Below are positions 1 through 6,029 of a DNA stretch of 9,596 bases, piece after piece. Source of the DNA: an uncultured Collinsella sp. (lineage in GTDB: Bacteria > Actinomycetota > Coriobacteriia > Coriobacteriales > Coriobacteriaceae). Every line of letters starts with the position of its first letter. Position 1 is the stretch's first letter. Position numbers and translations under genes: made by a program. The stretch spans positions 1 to 9,596 of the forward strand of contig URTZ01000067.1 in the NCBI GenBank assembly GCA_900550825.1, read 5' to 3'. The notes beneath the pieces are model-generated. The model made no database searches. It was not told the DNA's origin and worked only from the letters and a program-made list of their open reading frames with translations.

Positions 1-11
1 GCGCCGAGGAG

Positions 12-30
12 ACGCGACCCTGGGGAGCGT
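12..30 (+). repeat. 19-base direct repeat, copy 1
   Basis: The sequence acgcgaccctggggagcgt occurs exactly at 12-30 and again at 162-180, a spacing of 150 bases. Exact 19-base matches this close are unlikely by chance, even in GC-rich DNA. The stretches between and after the copies differ, so this is not a plain tandem duplication. Confidence 0.75.
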
Positions 31-161
31 CGCACGACGGCGCTCGGCGACCCGGCGCGAGAGGCCCAGCCCGGCGACCACGGCGGAGCGATGGCGACTT
101 CTGGAAGCCATCGAGCGCAGCCGTTCGGCGGGCTGGGCCGGCGTGAGCGGAGGCGGACGAA

Positions 162-180
162 ACGCGACCCTGGGGAGCGT
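162..180 (+). repeat. 19-base direct repeat, copy 2
   Basis: This is the second exact copy of the 12-30 repeat. Here its ccctgg core can also pair with ccaggg at 183-188, giving a small hairpin that copy 1 lacks. Whether the repeat belongs to a genome-wide family cannot be told from this window. Confidence 0.75.
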
Positions 181-220
181 TGCCAGGGAGCCGCAGCGAG
201 AGCGACGCCGTGCGTCGCGG

Positions 221-262
221 GGGTCCCGCCCATAAGCGGGACCCATCGGCCGCAAGGCCGAT
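221..262. repeat. Two adjacent perfect hairpins
   Basis: The first hairpin pairs gggtcccgc (221-229) with gcgggaccc (236-244), a perfect 9-bp stem with a 6-base loop. The second starts at the next base: atcggcc (245-251) pairs with ggccgat (256-262) around a GCAA tetraloop. Two back-to-back perfect stems suggest a structured RNA tail or a REP-like element. No T-run follows on either strand, so a classical rho-independent terminator is not supported. Confidence 0.6.
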
Positions 263-292
263 TGTCACGCCTCGGCCCTCTCGACCTGCGCG

Positions 293-324
293 TCGGGGAG
301 GAGTCGGCAGTAACCTCTCCCCGA
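293..324 (-). terminator. Possible 3' hairpin of the defence operon
   Basis: Tcggggag (293-300) and ctccccga (317-324) form an 8-bp stem around a 16-base loop, 15 bases past the stop codon of the DUF262 gene on the minus strand. The place fits a transcript end, but no U-tract follows. It may be only a stability stem. Confidence 0.35.
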
Positions 325-338
325 TCCACAATGGAGAC

Positions 339-2108
339 CTAAAGCCGCTCGTAGGCCCTCTTCACCAGCTCGCCCATAAGCTGCCTTCGCTTGCCTAGGA
401 ACTCCTCATAATCGAGGTCCTCAAACCCAACAGGCAGGGCATGCTCCTCGCAGTTGCGGCGATACTCGTCCTCCCCCAGCGAGTCGCGGTACTTCCTGAC
501 GTACTCGCTCGGGGCGTCGTCCGAGATGTAGATGTTGTTCTGGTAGTCTACGAGGGTGAAGTTGCCCCTGTTGCTGCGCTGCGAGAGGTAGCCCCTGGAC
601 TTCAGGTAGTTGTCCGGGAACAGGTGGTGTTTGTCCAGCGCCTTCTTCGAGCCCGACGAGCCCATGAGCAGGAGCTGGGACAGCGGGGCCGTGCTGAACA
701 GTGCCTTGGTACCGAGCACGACCTGAGCCGCGACGAAGCCCCACCAGGTCGGGCCCGTCGCCTCGTTTGCGTCGAGGGAGCTGGGCAGCGAAATGGAGAA
801 ATAATCGTCCGTCATGATGGCGGCGAGCCTACGGTCGAAGTACGCCCGGAACTCGTCGGCAGTATCAAGGCACGAGACTTCGTTAAGCTGCTGCTCGAAC
901 TCGGATTCGAAGGATCCCACATAGAGCCCCGTTATGGCTGCGGCGAAATACCAGCGCCGTACGAGCCCGCGCACAGCCAACGGCTCCATGTCGAACTCAT
1001 AGCGCCCGATAAGGTAGAACGCATAACAGAACATGAGCGCGTTGCCCGACCCCACCTGGTCGGAGCAGACGTAGCCCGCCTCCGCCAGCGTGTTGATGAA
1101 GGCATGCCAGTTGTTCAAGTCGAGCACGAGATCGAGGGCGCGACCGAACGTGGCAAAGTTCTCGGCTCGCGTCTCGGGCGTCGTTTCCTTTGTCTTGAGA
1201 TCTCGCCCGCGAAGAATCTGGTAGGCATAACGCAGGCGACCCCTCTTGAACCCCACGCCCACCGTGGCGCGAATGATATGCGTCGGCGAGACGGTCATGA
1301 GCGGGTTGTACGAGGTGCCCTTTGCGGGCGCATGGCTCATGGCGCAGAACTCCTCTATACGCTCCCTCATGGCAGGTTCGTAGACCGAAAGCAGGGTCAT
1401 GATGAAGTCATCCTGCTTAAGCGCCTGCCCTTGCGAGTTCACACGCACGAAGATGTCCGATACGGTCTCCTCGTCAGCCGATTCGGAAATCTCCAGCGTC
1501 GGCAGAAGATAGCGCTCAAGCCCGAGTAATGCGTTGAGCCCGCTCTCGACGGCGTCCTCGCCGCCGTCGTCGAGTTCGGGTTCTCCCTTTTTGGCATTCG
1601 CCTCGTTAAGGCGCTTGATGAACGCCCTGCGATAGGCGCTCAGCTTGTTGTCGTGGTTCGCCGCGAAGGCCTCGGATACGTCGGGCACATAGCGCGAATC
1701 CTTCTCGGTCGAGGCGTCGGCATTCTTGAATGAGCGTGCGATGGGGTCGTAGGCGATCTTCACCGTTCGCTCCCTGAAGTTCTTGTCTCGCACGGGTACG
1801 CCGTACAGAGAGCTCAAGAGGGCAGTGAGCCTCTGCTGTCCGTCGATGACAAGGGACTTGGGGACGGCATACACCTTTTGGTTCGAGCCTATGGCAGACT
1901 TCTTGCCCGCATCATCGCTCGGAGAGTCCCACAGCATCACATAGCCGATAGGGTATCCGCGAAGCATGGAATCAAGCAGGTCGCGAACCTTTTCATTGCC
2001 CCACACGAAGGGTCGTTGCAGGTCGGGCAGACCGATCTTGCCCGTCTGAACATCCTTCAGGATGTTACCGACCTCCAGCGATATGGGATTGTAGATAGAG
2101 TTGGGCAC
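339..2108 (-). CDS. DUF262/DUF1524 (GmrSD-like) nuclease-family protein
   Basis: The 589-aa product has the layout of the GmrSD/BrxU/SspE group: an N-terminal DUF262 domain and a C-terminal DUF1524 HNH-type domain. Seen in DUF262: LPDLQRPFVW (27-36), the nucleotide-handling motif DGQQR (89-93), and FVRVNSQGQAL (220-230). Seen in DUF1524: DKHHLFP (492-498) and NRGNFTLVD (513-521), matching the His-Me finger pattern. Known relatives hydrolyse nucleotides and cut or nick foreign or modified DNA; the target here is unknown. The start is GTG at 2108, whose G is also the last base of the upstream TAG stop (TAGTG), so translation is probably coupled to the MmeI-like gene. No DUF262 gene partner other than that enzyme is present. 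It could be a type IV-like effector, an accessory to the methylase, or an independent defence protein. The family call is strong; its role in the pair is inferred. Confidence 0.88.
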   Translation of the reverse strand: MPNSIYNPISLEVGNILKDVQTGKIGLPDLQRPFVWGNEKVRDLLDSMLRGYPIGYVMLWDSPSDDAGKKSAIGSNQKVYAVPKSLVIDGQQRLTALLSSLYGVPVRDKNFRERTVKIAYDPIARSFKNADASTEKDSRYVPDVSEAFAANHDNKLSAYRRAFIKRLNEANAKKGEPELDDGGEDAVESGLNALLGLERYLLPTLEISESADEETVSDIFVRVNSQGQALKQDDFIMTLLSVYEPAMRERIEEFCAMSHAPAKGTSYNPLMTVSPTHIIRATVGVGFKRGRLRYAYQILRGRDLKTKETTPETRAENFATFGRALDLVLDLNNWHAFINTLAEAGYVCSDQVGSGNALMFCYAFYLIGRYEFDMEPLAVRGLVRRWYFAAAITGLYVGSFESEFEQQLNEVSCLDTADEFRAYFDRRLAAIMTDDYFSISLPSSLDANEATGPTWWGFVAAQVVLGTKALFSTAPLSQLLLMGSSGSKKALDKHHLFPDNYLKSRGYLSQRSNRGNFTLVDYQNNIYISDDAPSEYVRKYRDSLGEDEYRRNCEEHALPVGFEDLDYEEFLGKRRQLMGELVKRAYERL

Positions 2109-4936
2109 TATAGTTCACCGACCTTCTTGGCGTACAGGTTGAAAAGATGGGCGACTATCTTCTCCTCGTCCCCGCCGAAGTCGACGCCATAGGCGGCTTC
2201 GACGGCGGCGTCGAGCGCCTTGTGCGCTGTCATCAGCTCGGGGAAGAACGTCTCGTTCTTGGGATCGTACATGTCCGCGAGCGTCGCACCTTCTTGGGCA
2301 TCCCGAGCGTCGAGCACGGCTTGGGCGCAGCGTTCAACCTCGTTCCTTTGCTCTTCACTGGGCTCGGGCCAGACGAAGTTGTTGTAGACGATTCCGCCGG
2401 AATAGCGGTAATCGGATTTGAGCCGCCCCGCGACCGTGCGCATCCATGCGTTGTGGAGCTGTGACTGAAGGACGCCAAAGTGATAAAGCGTCGCATTGGG
2501 TATTAGAAACACCAAGTCACTGCACAACGTCTCAGACCCGACAAACCCCATAGGTATATACCTTCTACGCTCTGACGAGACTTTGGGGACAATGATGGCA
2601 GTCGAATTAGGAATGATTTCGGTACCGAAATGGTTTGGCCTCTCGGCTGCTTTCAAGGTCTGCTTCCTCGAGCTACTCAGGCGATAGTTTCTAACGTTCT
2701 CGATTCTCTCCCTACAACAAGGAAGGCCCTTGAGATCGGCCCACGAAGCCTCCCCCAACCACAGGCACCATCTCTCAATACCCCGTATGAACTCCTGCGA
2801 TCCAAGCCATTTATGAAAGTACTTCTCAGCCGCGGGCTCTTTCGAAAGGAACGCCGCCTTCTCCTCCGTTGTGAACAGATAGTTGCCGCCATCAATCGGT
2901 TGAGAGCCGATACCGATAGCGGGCACGTCCGACAAAGGCTTGCTTCTGTTCCAGATGAAAGCGTCGGGCGCGTTCTTCAGATAGGCGTTGAGCCGAGGAA
3001 CGGCAATCCGGTCTTCGTCAGAATCGGGCGTCGCATGATAGAAGAGCGTCTTGTTCCCCGTTTCGCGGGAGAACCCGACGATGACGCAGAACACGTGTGC
3101 CTTGTCCGCCGCCTCGTTGTCCCAGCGGAAGGTGTTGTGTGCGAAATCGATATGGATGCCCATGTCATGCAGGGGTTTCCAGAGGTTGGCGACCTGCTCG
3201 CCCTGACATATCGAGTTGGTAGAGACCAGGGCGCAGCGCGTGCGCTTTCCCTGCGTGAACCTCGCGGCCTTCATGTACCAGGCCCCGCAGTAGTCGATGT
3301 TGCCTGCGTTCTTCGCTCCATCGAAGACCTCAAGGAGCTCTGCCTTCTGCTCCTTGGATTGGTTGCGAGCACCCAGGAACGGCGGGTTGCCCACAAGATA
3401 AGTAAGGTCATCGGGGAACACCTCGGACCAATCGGTCTTGAGGGCGTTGCCCTCATGGAGGTTGCTGAGGCTCCTGAGCGGCAGGAAGTCGAAGTCATAA
3501 CCGACGTATATCTCCTGCGTCTTTCGGAGCATCTGCTCCTCGGTGATCCAAAGGGCGGTCTTTGCGACCGAGACGGCGAAGTCGTTAATCTCGATGCCGT
3601 ACAGTTGATCGAGAGAAACGCGGACGGGGCTATCCTGCGCAATGACGAGGGACGTCTGCCCCGCGTTGCCGGTCTCCTCGCTGAGCTCGTCCTCGATGAT
3701 TCGGTTCTCGATGGTGCGCAGCTGCCGGTACGCCTCGGTAAGGAAGTTGCCCGAGCCGCACGCGGGGTCACCGATGGTGATGGAGGCCACCTTGTCGTGT
3801 AGCCTCGCCAGGGCCTGCTTGCGCTTGGCAGCTGTCTTCTCGCCCTCGGCCTCGTGCAGTTCATCCCACAGCTCGTCGAGGAAGAGTGGCCTGAGGCAGC
3901 GCTCGATATTCTCGACGCTCGTGTAGTGCATGCCCCCGGCGTGGCGCGTCTCGGGGTTCAGCGTGCCCTCGAACACGCCGCCGAAGATGACGCCCGAGAT
4001 CTCGCGCCAGTCAAAGTCCTGGGACGCGTCAGCGATGGCCTCGAGGATCTCCGAGGTCATCTGCGGGACGATGATGGAGGAGTCGGCGAACAGACCGCCG
4101 TTCACGTAGGGGAAGGCCGCGAGGTCCTCGTCCATGTACTCATCCCTCTGCTCTAGGGGCGTGTCGATCGTCTCAAACAAATCGACCAGTTTTCGGCGGA
4201 GCTTCGCGGGGTCTCCCTCGCAGTACCTGCCGAACGCCTGGTGCGATTGCAGGAGGACGGCGTCCTCGGCGTAGAGCAGGAAGATGATTCGGGTGATGAG
4301 CACGTTGAGGGAGCGCTGCTCCTCTTGCGCCCGCTCGTCCTTCTCCTCAATGTGGTGGTACTGCTTGGCGAGGGCATCGTAGAGCCTGGAGACGTAGGCC
4401 CCGGCCTCGATGGAAAGCTGCTGCTCCTTGTGCAGGCGGCTCGTCTCGTTGGAGGTCAGGAAGGACAGAAGATACAGGCTGTCCGGGAGCTCTTCGAGGG
4501 AGAACTCCTGCACGGTATCCTCGGGCCGCTCGTTGTCGAGGTCGTAAAGGCGAAAGGTCCCGAAGTTGCACGTCATCACCCAGCGGGGGCGCTCGGAGTA
4601 TGGCAGGTGCCGCGCGTACCACATGGCCTGCTGGAGCGGCGTCTCCATGCCGCCGTTTCTGGGCTCGGGCTTGTCGAGGTCGATACCCCACGACTTCTGC
4701 TCGCACAGGAAGTTGTGGTCGGAGACGAACACGTCGATGCGGCGGCCTCTCACCTTCCGCTCGAAGTCGACGAAGCTGTCTATGGTGTTGGACGGGATGC
4801 CCAGGACGTTGATGAGCAGATCTACCCAGAACTTTTGCGTGTCCTGCTGCTCGTTGTTGGAGCCCGCGGGGATGGCGGCAAGGCGCTTCTGCCACCGCTT
4901 GACGAACTCTTTTGCCTCTTTCTTGCTGGCAGGCAT
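2108..4936 (-). CDS. MmeI-like type IIL restriction-modification enzyme
   Basis: The 942-aa protein matches the MmeI family in length (MmeI is about 919 aa) and domain order. Residues 68-81 carry the nuclease signature: D68 in RRIDVF, then E79 and K81 in CEQK. A helical linker follows at about 165-320. The N6-adenine methylase has the motif X region at about 315-340, SAM motif I DPACGSGNF (390-398), and catalytic NPPF (517-520). The target-recognition part spans about 640-860 and ends in the family hallmark KSDYRYSGGIVYNNFVWPEP (840-859). Family enzymes recognise an asymmetric site, methylate one strand and cut about 20 bases away, with both activities in one chain. Both active sites look intact, so I infer a working enzyme rather than an orphan methylase. 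The ATG at 4936 has AGGAGG six bases upstream. It overlaps the next gene by one base. Specificity cannot be read from the sequence. Confidence 0.9.
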   Translation of the reverse strand: MPASKKEAKEFVKRWQKRLAAIPAGSNNEQQDTQKFWVDLLINVLGIPSNTIDSFVDFERKVRGRRIDVFVSDHNFLCEQKSWGIDLDKPEPRNGGMETPLQQAMWYARHLPYSERPRWVMTCNFGTFRLYDLDNERPEDTVQEFSLEELPDSLYLLSFLTSNETSRLHKEQQLSIEAGAYVSRLYDALAKQYHHIEEKDERAQEEQRSLNVLITRIIFLLYAEDAVLLQSHQAFGRYCEGDPAKLRRKLVDLFETIDTPLEQRDEYMDEDLAAFPYVNGGLFADSSIIVPQMTSEILEAIADASQDFDWREISGVIFGGVFEGTLNPETRHAGGMHYTSVENIERCLRPLFLDELWDELHEAEGEKTAAKRKQALARLHDKVASITIGDPACGSGNFLTEAYRQLRTIENRIIEDELSEETGNAGQTSLVIAQDSPVRVSLDQLYGIEINDFAVSVAKTALWITEEQMLRKTQEIYVGYDFDFLPLRSLSNLHEGNALKTDWSEVFPDDLTYLVGNPPFLGARNQSKEQKAELLEVFDGAKNAGNIDYCGAWYMKAARFTQGKRTRCALVSTNSICQGEQVANLWKPLHDMGIHIDFAHNTFRWDNEAADKAHVFCVIVGFSRETGNKTLFYHATPDSDEDRIAVPRLNAYLKNAPDAFIWNRSKPLSDVPAIGIGSQPIDGGNYLFTTEEKAAFLSKEPAAEKYFHKWLGSQEFIRGIERWCLWLGEASWADLKGLPCCRERIENVRNYRLSSSRKQTLKAAERPNHFGTEIIPNSTAIIVPKVSSERRRYIPMGFVGSETLCSDLVFLIPNATLYHFGVLQSQLHNAWMRTVAGRLKSDYRYSGGIVYNNFVWPEPSEEQRNEVERCAQAVLDARDAQEGATLADMYDPKNETFFPELMTAHKALDAAVEAAYGVDFGGDEEKIVAHLFNLYAKKVGEL

Positions 4937-4970
4937 ACCGGACCTCCTGCGTCGTTGTCACTTTCGGACA

Positions 4971-4998
4971 ATTTTAAGGGGTAAAAGCCCTCTTCCAA
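4971..4998 (-). promoter_or_regulatory. Likely promoter of the restriction module
   Basis: On the minus strand, TTGGAA (4998-4993) and TAAAAT (4976-4971) are 16 bases apart and lie 35-62 bases before the ATG at 4936. The -35 box overlaps the loop of a small hairpin (about 4990-5007). This is the best sigma-70-type match ahead of the gene, but it is not a perfect consensus. Confidence 0.45.
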
Positions 4999-5004
4999 GC
5001 GGAA

Positions 5005-5084
5005 GGGCGAGTTTTCAACGGTCCACGGTGCCGCAGGGTCCCAGGCGAAACCCGAAGATGCCGGGGGCTGTTGGAAACTCGCCC
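5005..5084. repeat. Imperfect hairpin unit 1
   Basis: Arm 5005-5019 (gggcgagttttcaac) pairs with 5070-5084 (gttggaaactcgccc), a 15-bp stem with a single G-T type mismatch around a 50-base GC-rich loop. A related unit follows at 5107-5175. The region 4937-5299 holds no gene. It contains this pair of units, the module promoter, a short repeat pair and the tRNA terminator. Confidence 0.65.
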
Positions 5085-5106
5085 ATCTCACAGCAGCGTC
5101 ACCCTA

Positions 5107-5175
5107 GGTTTTCAACGCTTTCCATGGCCGAAGGGCTTCTTATAAGCCCGTAGGCTGTGGGAAGGGTTGGAAACC
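5107..5175. repeat. Imperfect hairpin unit 2
   Basis: Arm 5107-5116 (ggttttcaac) pairs with 5166-5175 (gttggaaacc) with one mismatch. A perfect inner hairpin lies inside: gggctt (5133-5138) with aagccc (5144-5149). The outer arms share TTTTCAAC...GTTGGAAA with unit 1, but the loops differ. Tandem units with fixed arms and unlike loops suggest a repeated structured element. Confidence 0.6.
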
Positions 5176-5207
5176 GGACTTTGGGCATAGCCCTTCACAA
5201 AAAAACT

Positions 5208-5228
5208 TTCTACCCAAATTCTACCCAA
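5208..5228. repeat. Tandem 10-base repeat near the tRNA 3' end
   Basis: Ttctacccaa occurs at 5208-5217 and 5219-5228, one base apart; on the minus strand it reads TTGGGTAGAA twice. It lies about 70-90 bases beyond the tRNA-Arg 3' end, on the restriction-module side. Closely spaced 10-base repeats of this type are common as arm-binding sites of tyrosine integrases at tRNA-linked integration sites. That role is inferred; no integrase gene is in the window. Confidence 0.5.
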
Positions 5229-5250
5229 CTGACGTTAACGATGCCCTTAT

Positions 5251-5289
5251 ATAAGAAAACAGGTCAGACGATTTATACCGTCTGACCTG
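5251..5289 (-). terminator. Rho-independent terminator of the tRNA-Arg
   Basis: Caggtcagacg (5260-5270) pairs perfectly with cgtctgacctg (5279-5289), an 11-bp stem with an 8-base loop. On the minus strand it is followed by TTTTCTTAT. It begins ten bases past the tRNA CCA end, so it fits a terminator of this tRNA transcript. It would also insulate the restriction module from tRNA transcription. Confidence 0.9.
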
Positions 5290-5299
5290 CAATTTCTTC

Positions 5300-5375
5300 T
5301 GGTGCCCCCGGCGCGATTCGAACGCGCGACACCCGCTTTAGGAGAGCGGTGCTCTATCCCCTGAGCTACGGAGGC
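5300..5375 (-). tRNA. tRNA-Arg (anticodon CCT)
   Basis: The 76-base minus-strand sequence folds as a complete tRNA. The acceptor stem GCCTCCG pairs with CGGGGGC (one G-U pair). The D arm is GCTC/GAGC, and the anticodon stem CCGCT/AGCGG holds loop CTCCTAA. The T arm is GCGCG/CGCGC with loop TTCGAAT. The discriminator is A and the 3' CCA is encoded. Anticodon CCT (5342-5340) reads AGG arginine codons, which are rare in high-GC genomes. Its own promoter and terminator flank it. tRNA-Arg genes are frequent integration targets for mobile elements, which matters because the restriction module lies just beyond its 3' end. Confidence 0.97.
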
Positions 5376-5385
5376 ATGTTGTACT

Positions 5386-5394
5386 AGTGTAGCA
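5386..5394 (-). promoter_or_regulatory. Extended -10 promoter of the tRNA-Arg
   Basis: On the minus strand TGCTACACT (5394-5386) is an extended -10 element, ten bases before the tRNA 5' end. No well-spaced -35 box is visible; TTGCGA upstream is only 14 bases from the -10, which suits an extended -10 type of promoter. Confidence 0.5.
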
Positions 5395-5433
5395 GATTTA
5401 CTGCATCGCAATACGTCGCATGACTAGACTTCG

Positions 5434-5502
5434 AAGTTGCGGTGGAATAGTTCCTGTCTGAAGCATCTAAAGCCGTATTTAGGAACTATTTCACCGCAAC
5501 TT
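5434..5502. repeat. 69-base element with 22-bp inverted arms
   Basis: Arms 5434-5455 and 5481-5502 pair over 22 bases with one G-T mismatch around a 25-base loop. The element lies 8 bases past the manO stop codon, between manO and the tRNA. No T-run follows on the minus strand, so it is not a standard terminator. The length and near-perfect pairing suit a MITE-like or REP-like intergenic palindrome, or a strong mRNA 3' end. No flanking target duplication is evident. Confidence 0.7.
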
Positions 5503-5510
5503 ATGAGGAG

Positions 5511-5909
5511 CTAGTTACCTTTGTGGAAGAGGTTTTTGATAACGGAGGGGATGCTCTTGGCGCCCTTGGTCGTTACGTCGATAAAGTCGGGCGAACGCAC
5601 GAGCTTATCCTCGTCGACGTACTTGCGGACCGCGCGAAGCGTCTCTTTGTCGTCGCGCGTCGAAAACGTAAAGTGACCGTTGTCCTTGGTGAAGATGGCA
5701 AAACGCGTAATCTTCTTGGTGCCGCGCAAAACCTCGGCGGCAATATAGTCGACCTCGTCCCACGGGATTTGAATATAATCCTCGGGATTGCGCTCGTTAT
5801 AGTACTCAAACGCCTTATTGCCCACCATCACGTTACCGTGGCTGGTAAGCCCCATCAGGCAGGTTGCCGGCGTTGCCAGATCGACCGTGCTGTTCTGAGA
5901 TTGCGCCAT
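5511..5909 (-). CDS. ManO family (DUF956) protein linked to mannose PTS
   Basis: The product is 132 aa when started at the ATG at 5909 (MAQSQNSTVDL). Typical DUF956 features are visible: TCLMGLTSHGNVMVGNKAFEY near residues 16-37, YIQIPWDEVDYIAAEV in the middle, and FAIFTKDNGHFTFSTRD. The family is a small soluble protein almost always found beside mannose-class PTS genes; a regulatory role is proposed but its mechanism is not well known. The frame can be extended 17 codons to 5960, but that stretch would start inside the hairpin and promoter region. The start at 5909 has GAGG five bases upstream and GGAGG a little further, so I choose it. It is 120 bases downstream of manZ, separated by a terminator-like hairpin that also holds a promoter, so its level may be set apart from the transporter. 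Confidence 0.85.
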   Translation of the reverse strand: MAQSQNSTVDLATPATCLMGLTSHGNVMVGNKAFEYYNERNPEDYIQIPWDEVDYIAAEVLRGTKKITRFAIFTKDNGHFTFSTRDDKETLRAVRKYVDEDKLVRSPDFIDVTTKGAKSIPSVIKNLFHKGN

Positions 5910-5924
5910 GCGCGCCTCGCCCTC

Positions 5925-5973
5925 CAAATAAAACAATCGGACCGCATCCAGTGTACCCACCGGGTGCGGTCCG
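5925..5973 (-). terminator. Terminator-like hairpin between manZ and manO
   Basis: Positions 5938-5949 pair with 5962-5973, a 12-bp stem with one wobble around a 12-base loop. On the minus strand the stem is followed by ATTGTTTTATTT, a fair U-rich tail. It lies about 57 bases past the manZ stop and just before the manO ribosome site. It should reduce or stop read-through from the PTS operon into manO. Confidence 0.75.
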
Positions 5974-5979
5974 TTTCAA
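5950..5979 (-). promoter_or_regulatory. Promoter for manO embedded in the manZ terminator
   Basis: On the minus strand TTGAAA (5979-5974) and TACACT (5955-5950) are separated by 18 bases, a good sigma-70-type pair. The -10 box lies in the terminator loop and the spacer is the hairpin's upstream arm. Transcription would start near 5943, about 35 bases before the manO ATG at 5909. The match is seen; use in the cell is inferred. Confidence 0.5.
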
Positions 5980-6029
5980 TGGCTCAAAAGCCCTTGCCTA
6001 GCAATTCTCGGTCTTAAGCCGAAACGTGC

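Larger units (their letters stand above)
1..338. other. Non-coding, hairpin-rich region downstream of the defence genes
   Basis: I see no credible gene here. One plus frame stays open from base 1 to the TAA at 340-342, but it has no ribosome site, reads as Arg/Gly/Pro-rich sequence typical of non-coding high-GC DNA, and runs into the end of the DUF262 gene on the other strand. The region instead holds a 19-base direct repeat (12-30 and 162-180) and several inverted repeats: 63-72 with 130-139, 89-95 with 107-113, 168-173 with 183-188, 221-229 with 236-244, 245-251 with 256-262, and 293-300 with 317-324. It lies 3' of the restriction module, so some hairpins may end its transcript or protect its 3' end. 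No hairpin is followed by a T-run. The function is unknown, and the region is cut by the window edge. Confidence 0.6.

Noticed and set aside
51..60. cccggcgcga shared with the tRNA-Arg (5307-5316) as a possible att duplication
   Set aside because: It is only ten GC-rich bases, does not include the tRNA 3' end, and could easily be chance.
1..342. Open plus frame containing the 19-base repeat in register (RDPGER twice)
   Set aside because: There is no ribosome site, the composition is Arg/Gly/Pro-rich, and it ends inside the DUF262 gene's 3' end. The register follows from the 150-base spacing and may be chance.
441..1529. 362-aa open frame on the plus strand
   Set aside because: It is antisense to the DUF262 gene and shows no recognisable domain; long antisense frames are expected at this GC content.
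2630..3802. 390-aa open frame on the plus strand
   Set aside because: It is antisense to the MmeI-like gene, over its methylase and recognition parts, without a domain of its own.
5005..5175. Integron attC sites, because the order TTTCAAC...GTTGGAA resembles RYYYAAC...GTTRRRY
   Set aside because: The outermost consensus base fails in both arms (T instead of R, A instead of Y). No integron integrase or cassette array is visible.
5005..5175. CRISPR repeats, because GTTTTCAAC occurs twice
   Set aside because: There are only two short copies with no regular spacers and no cas genes nearby.
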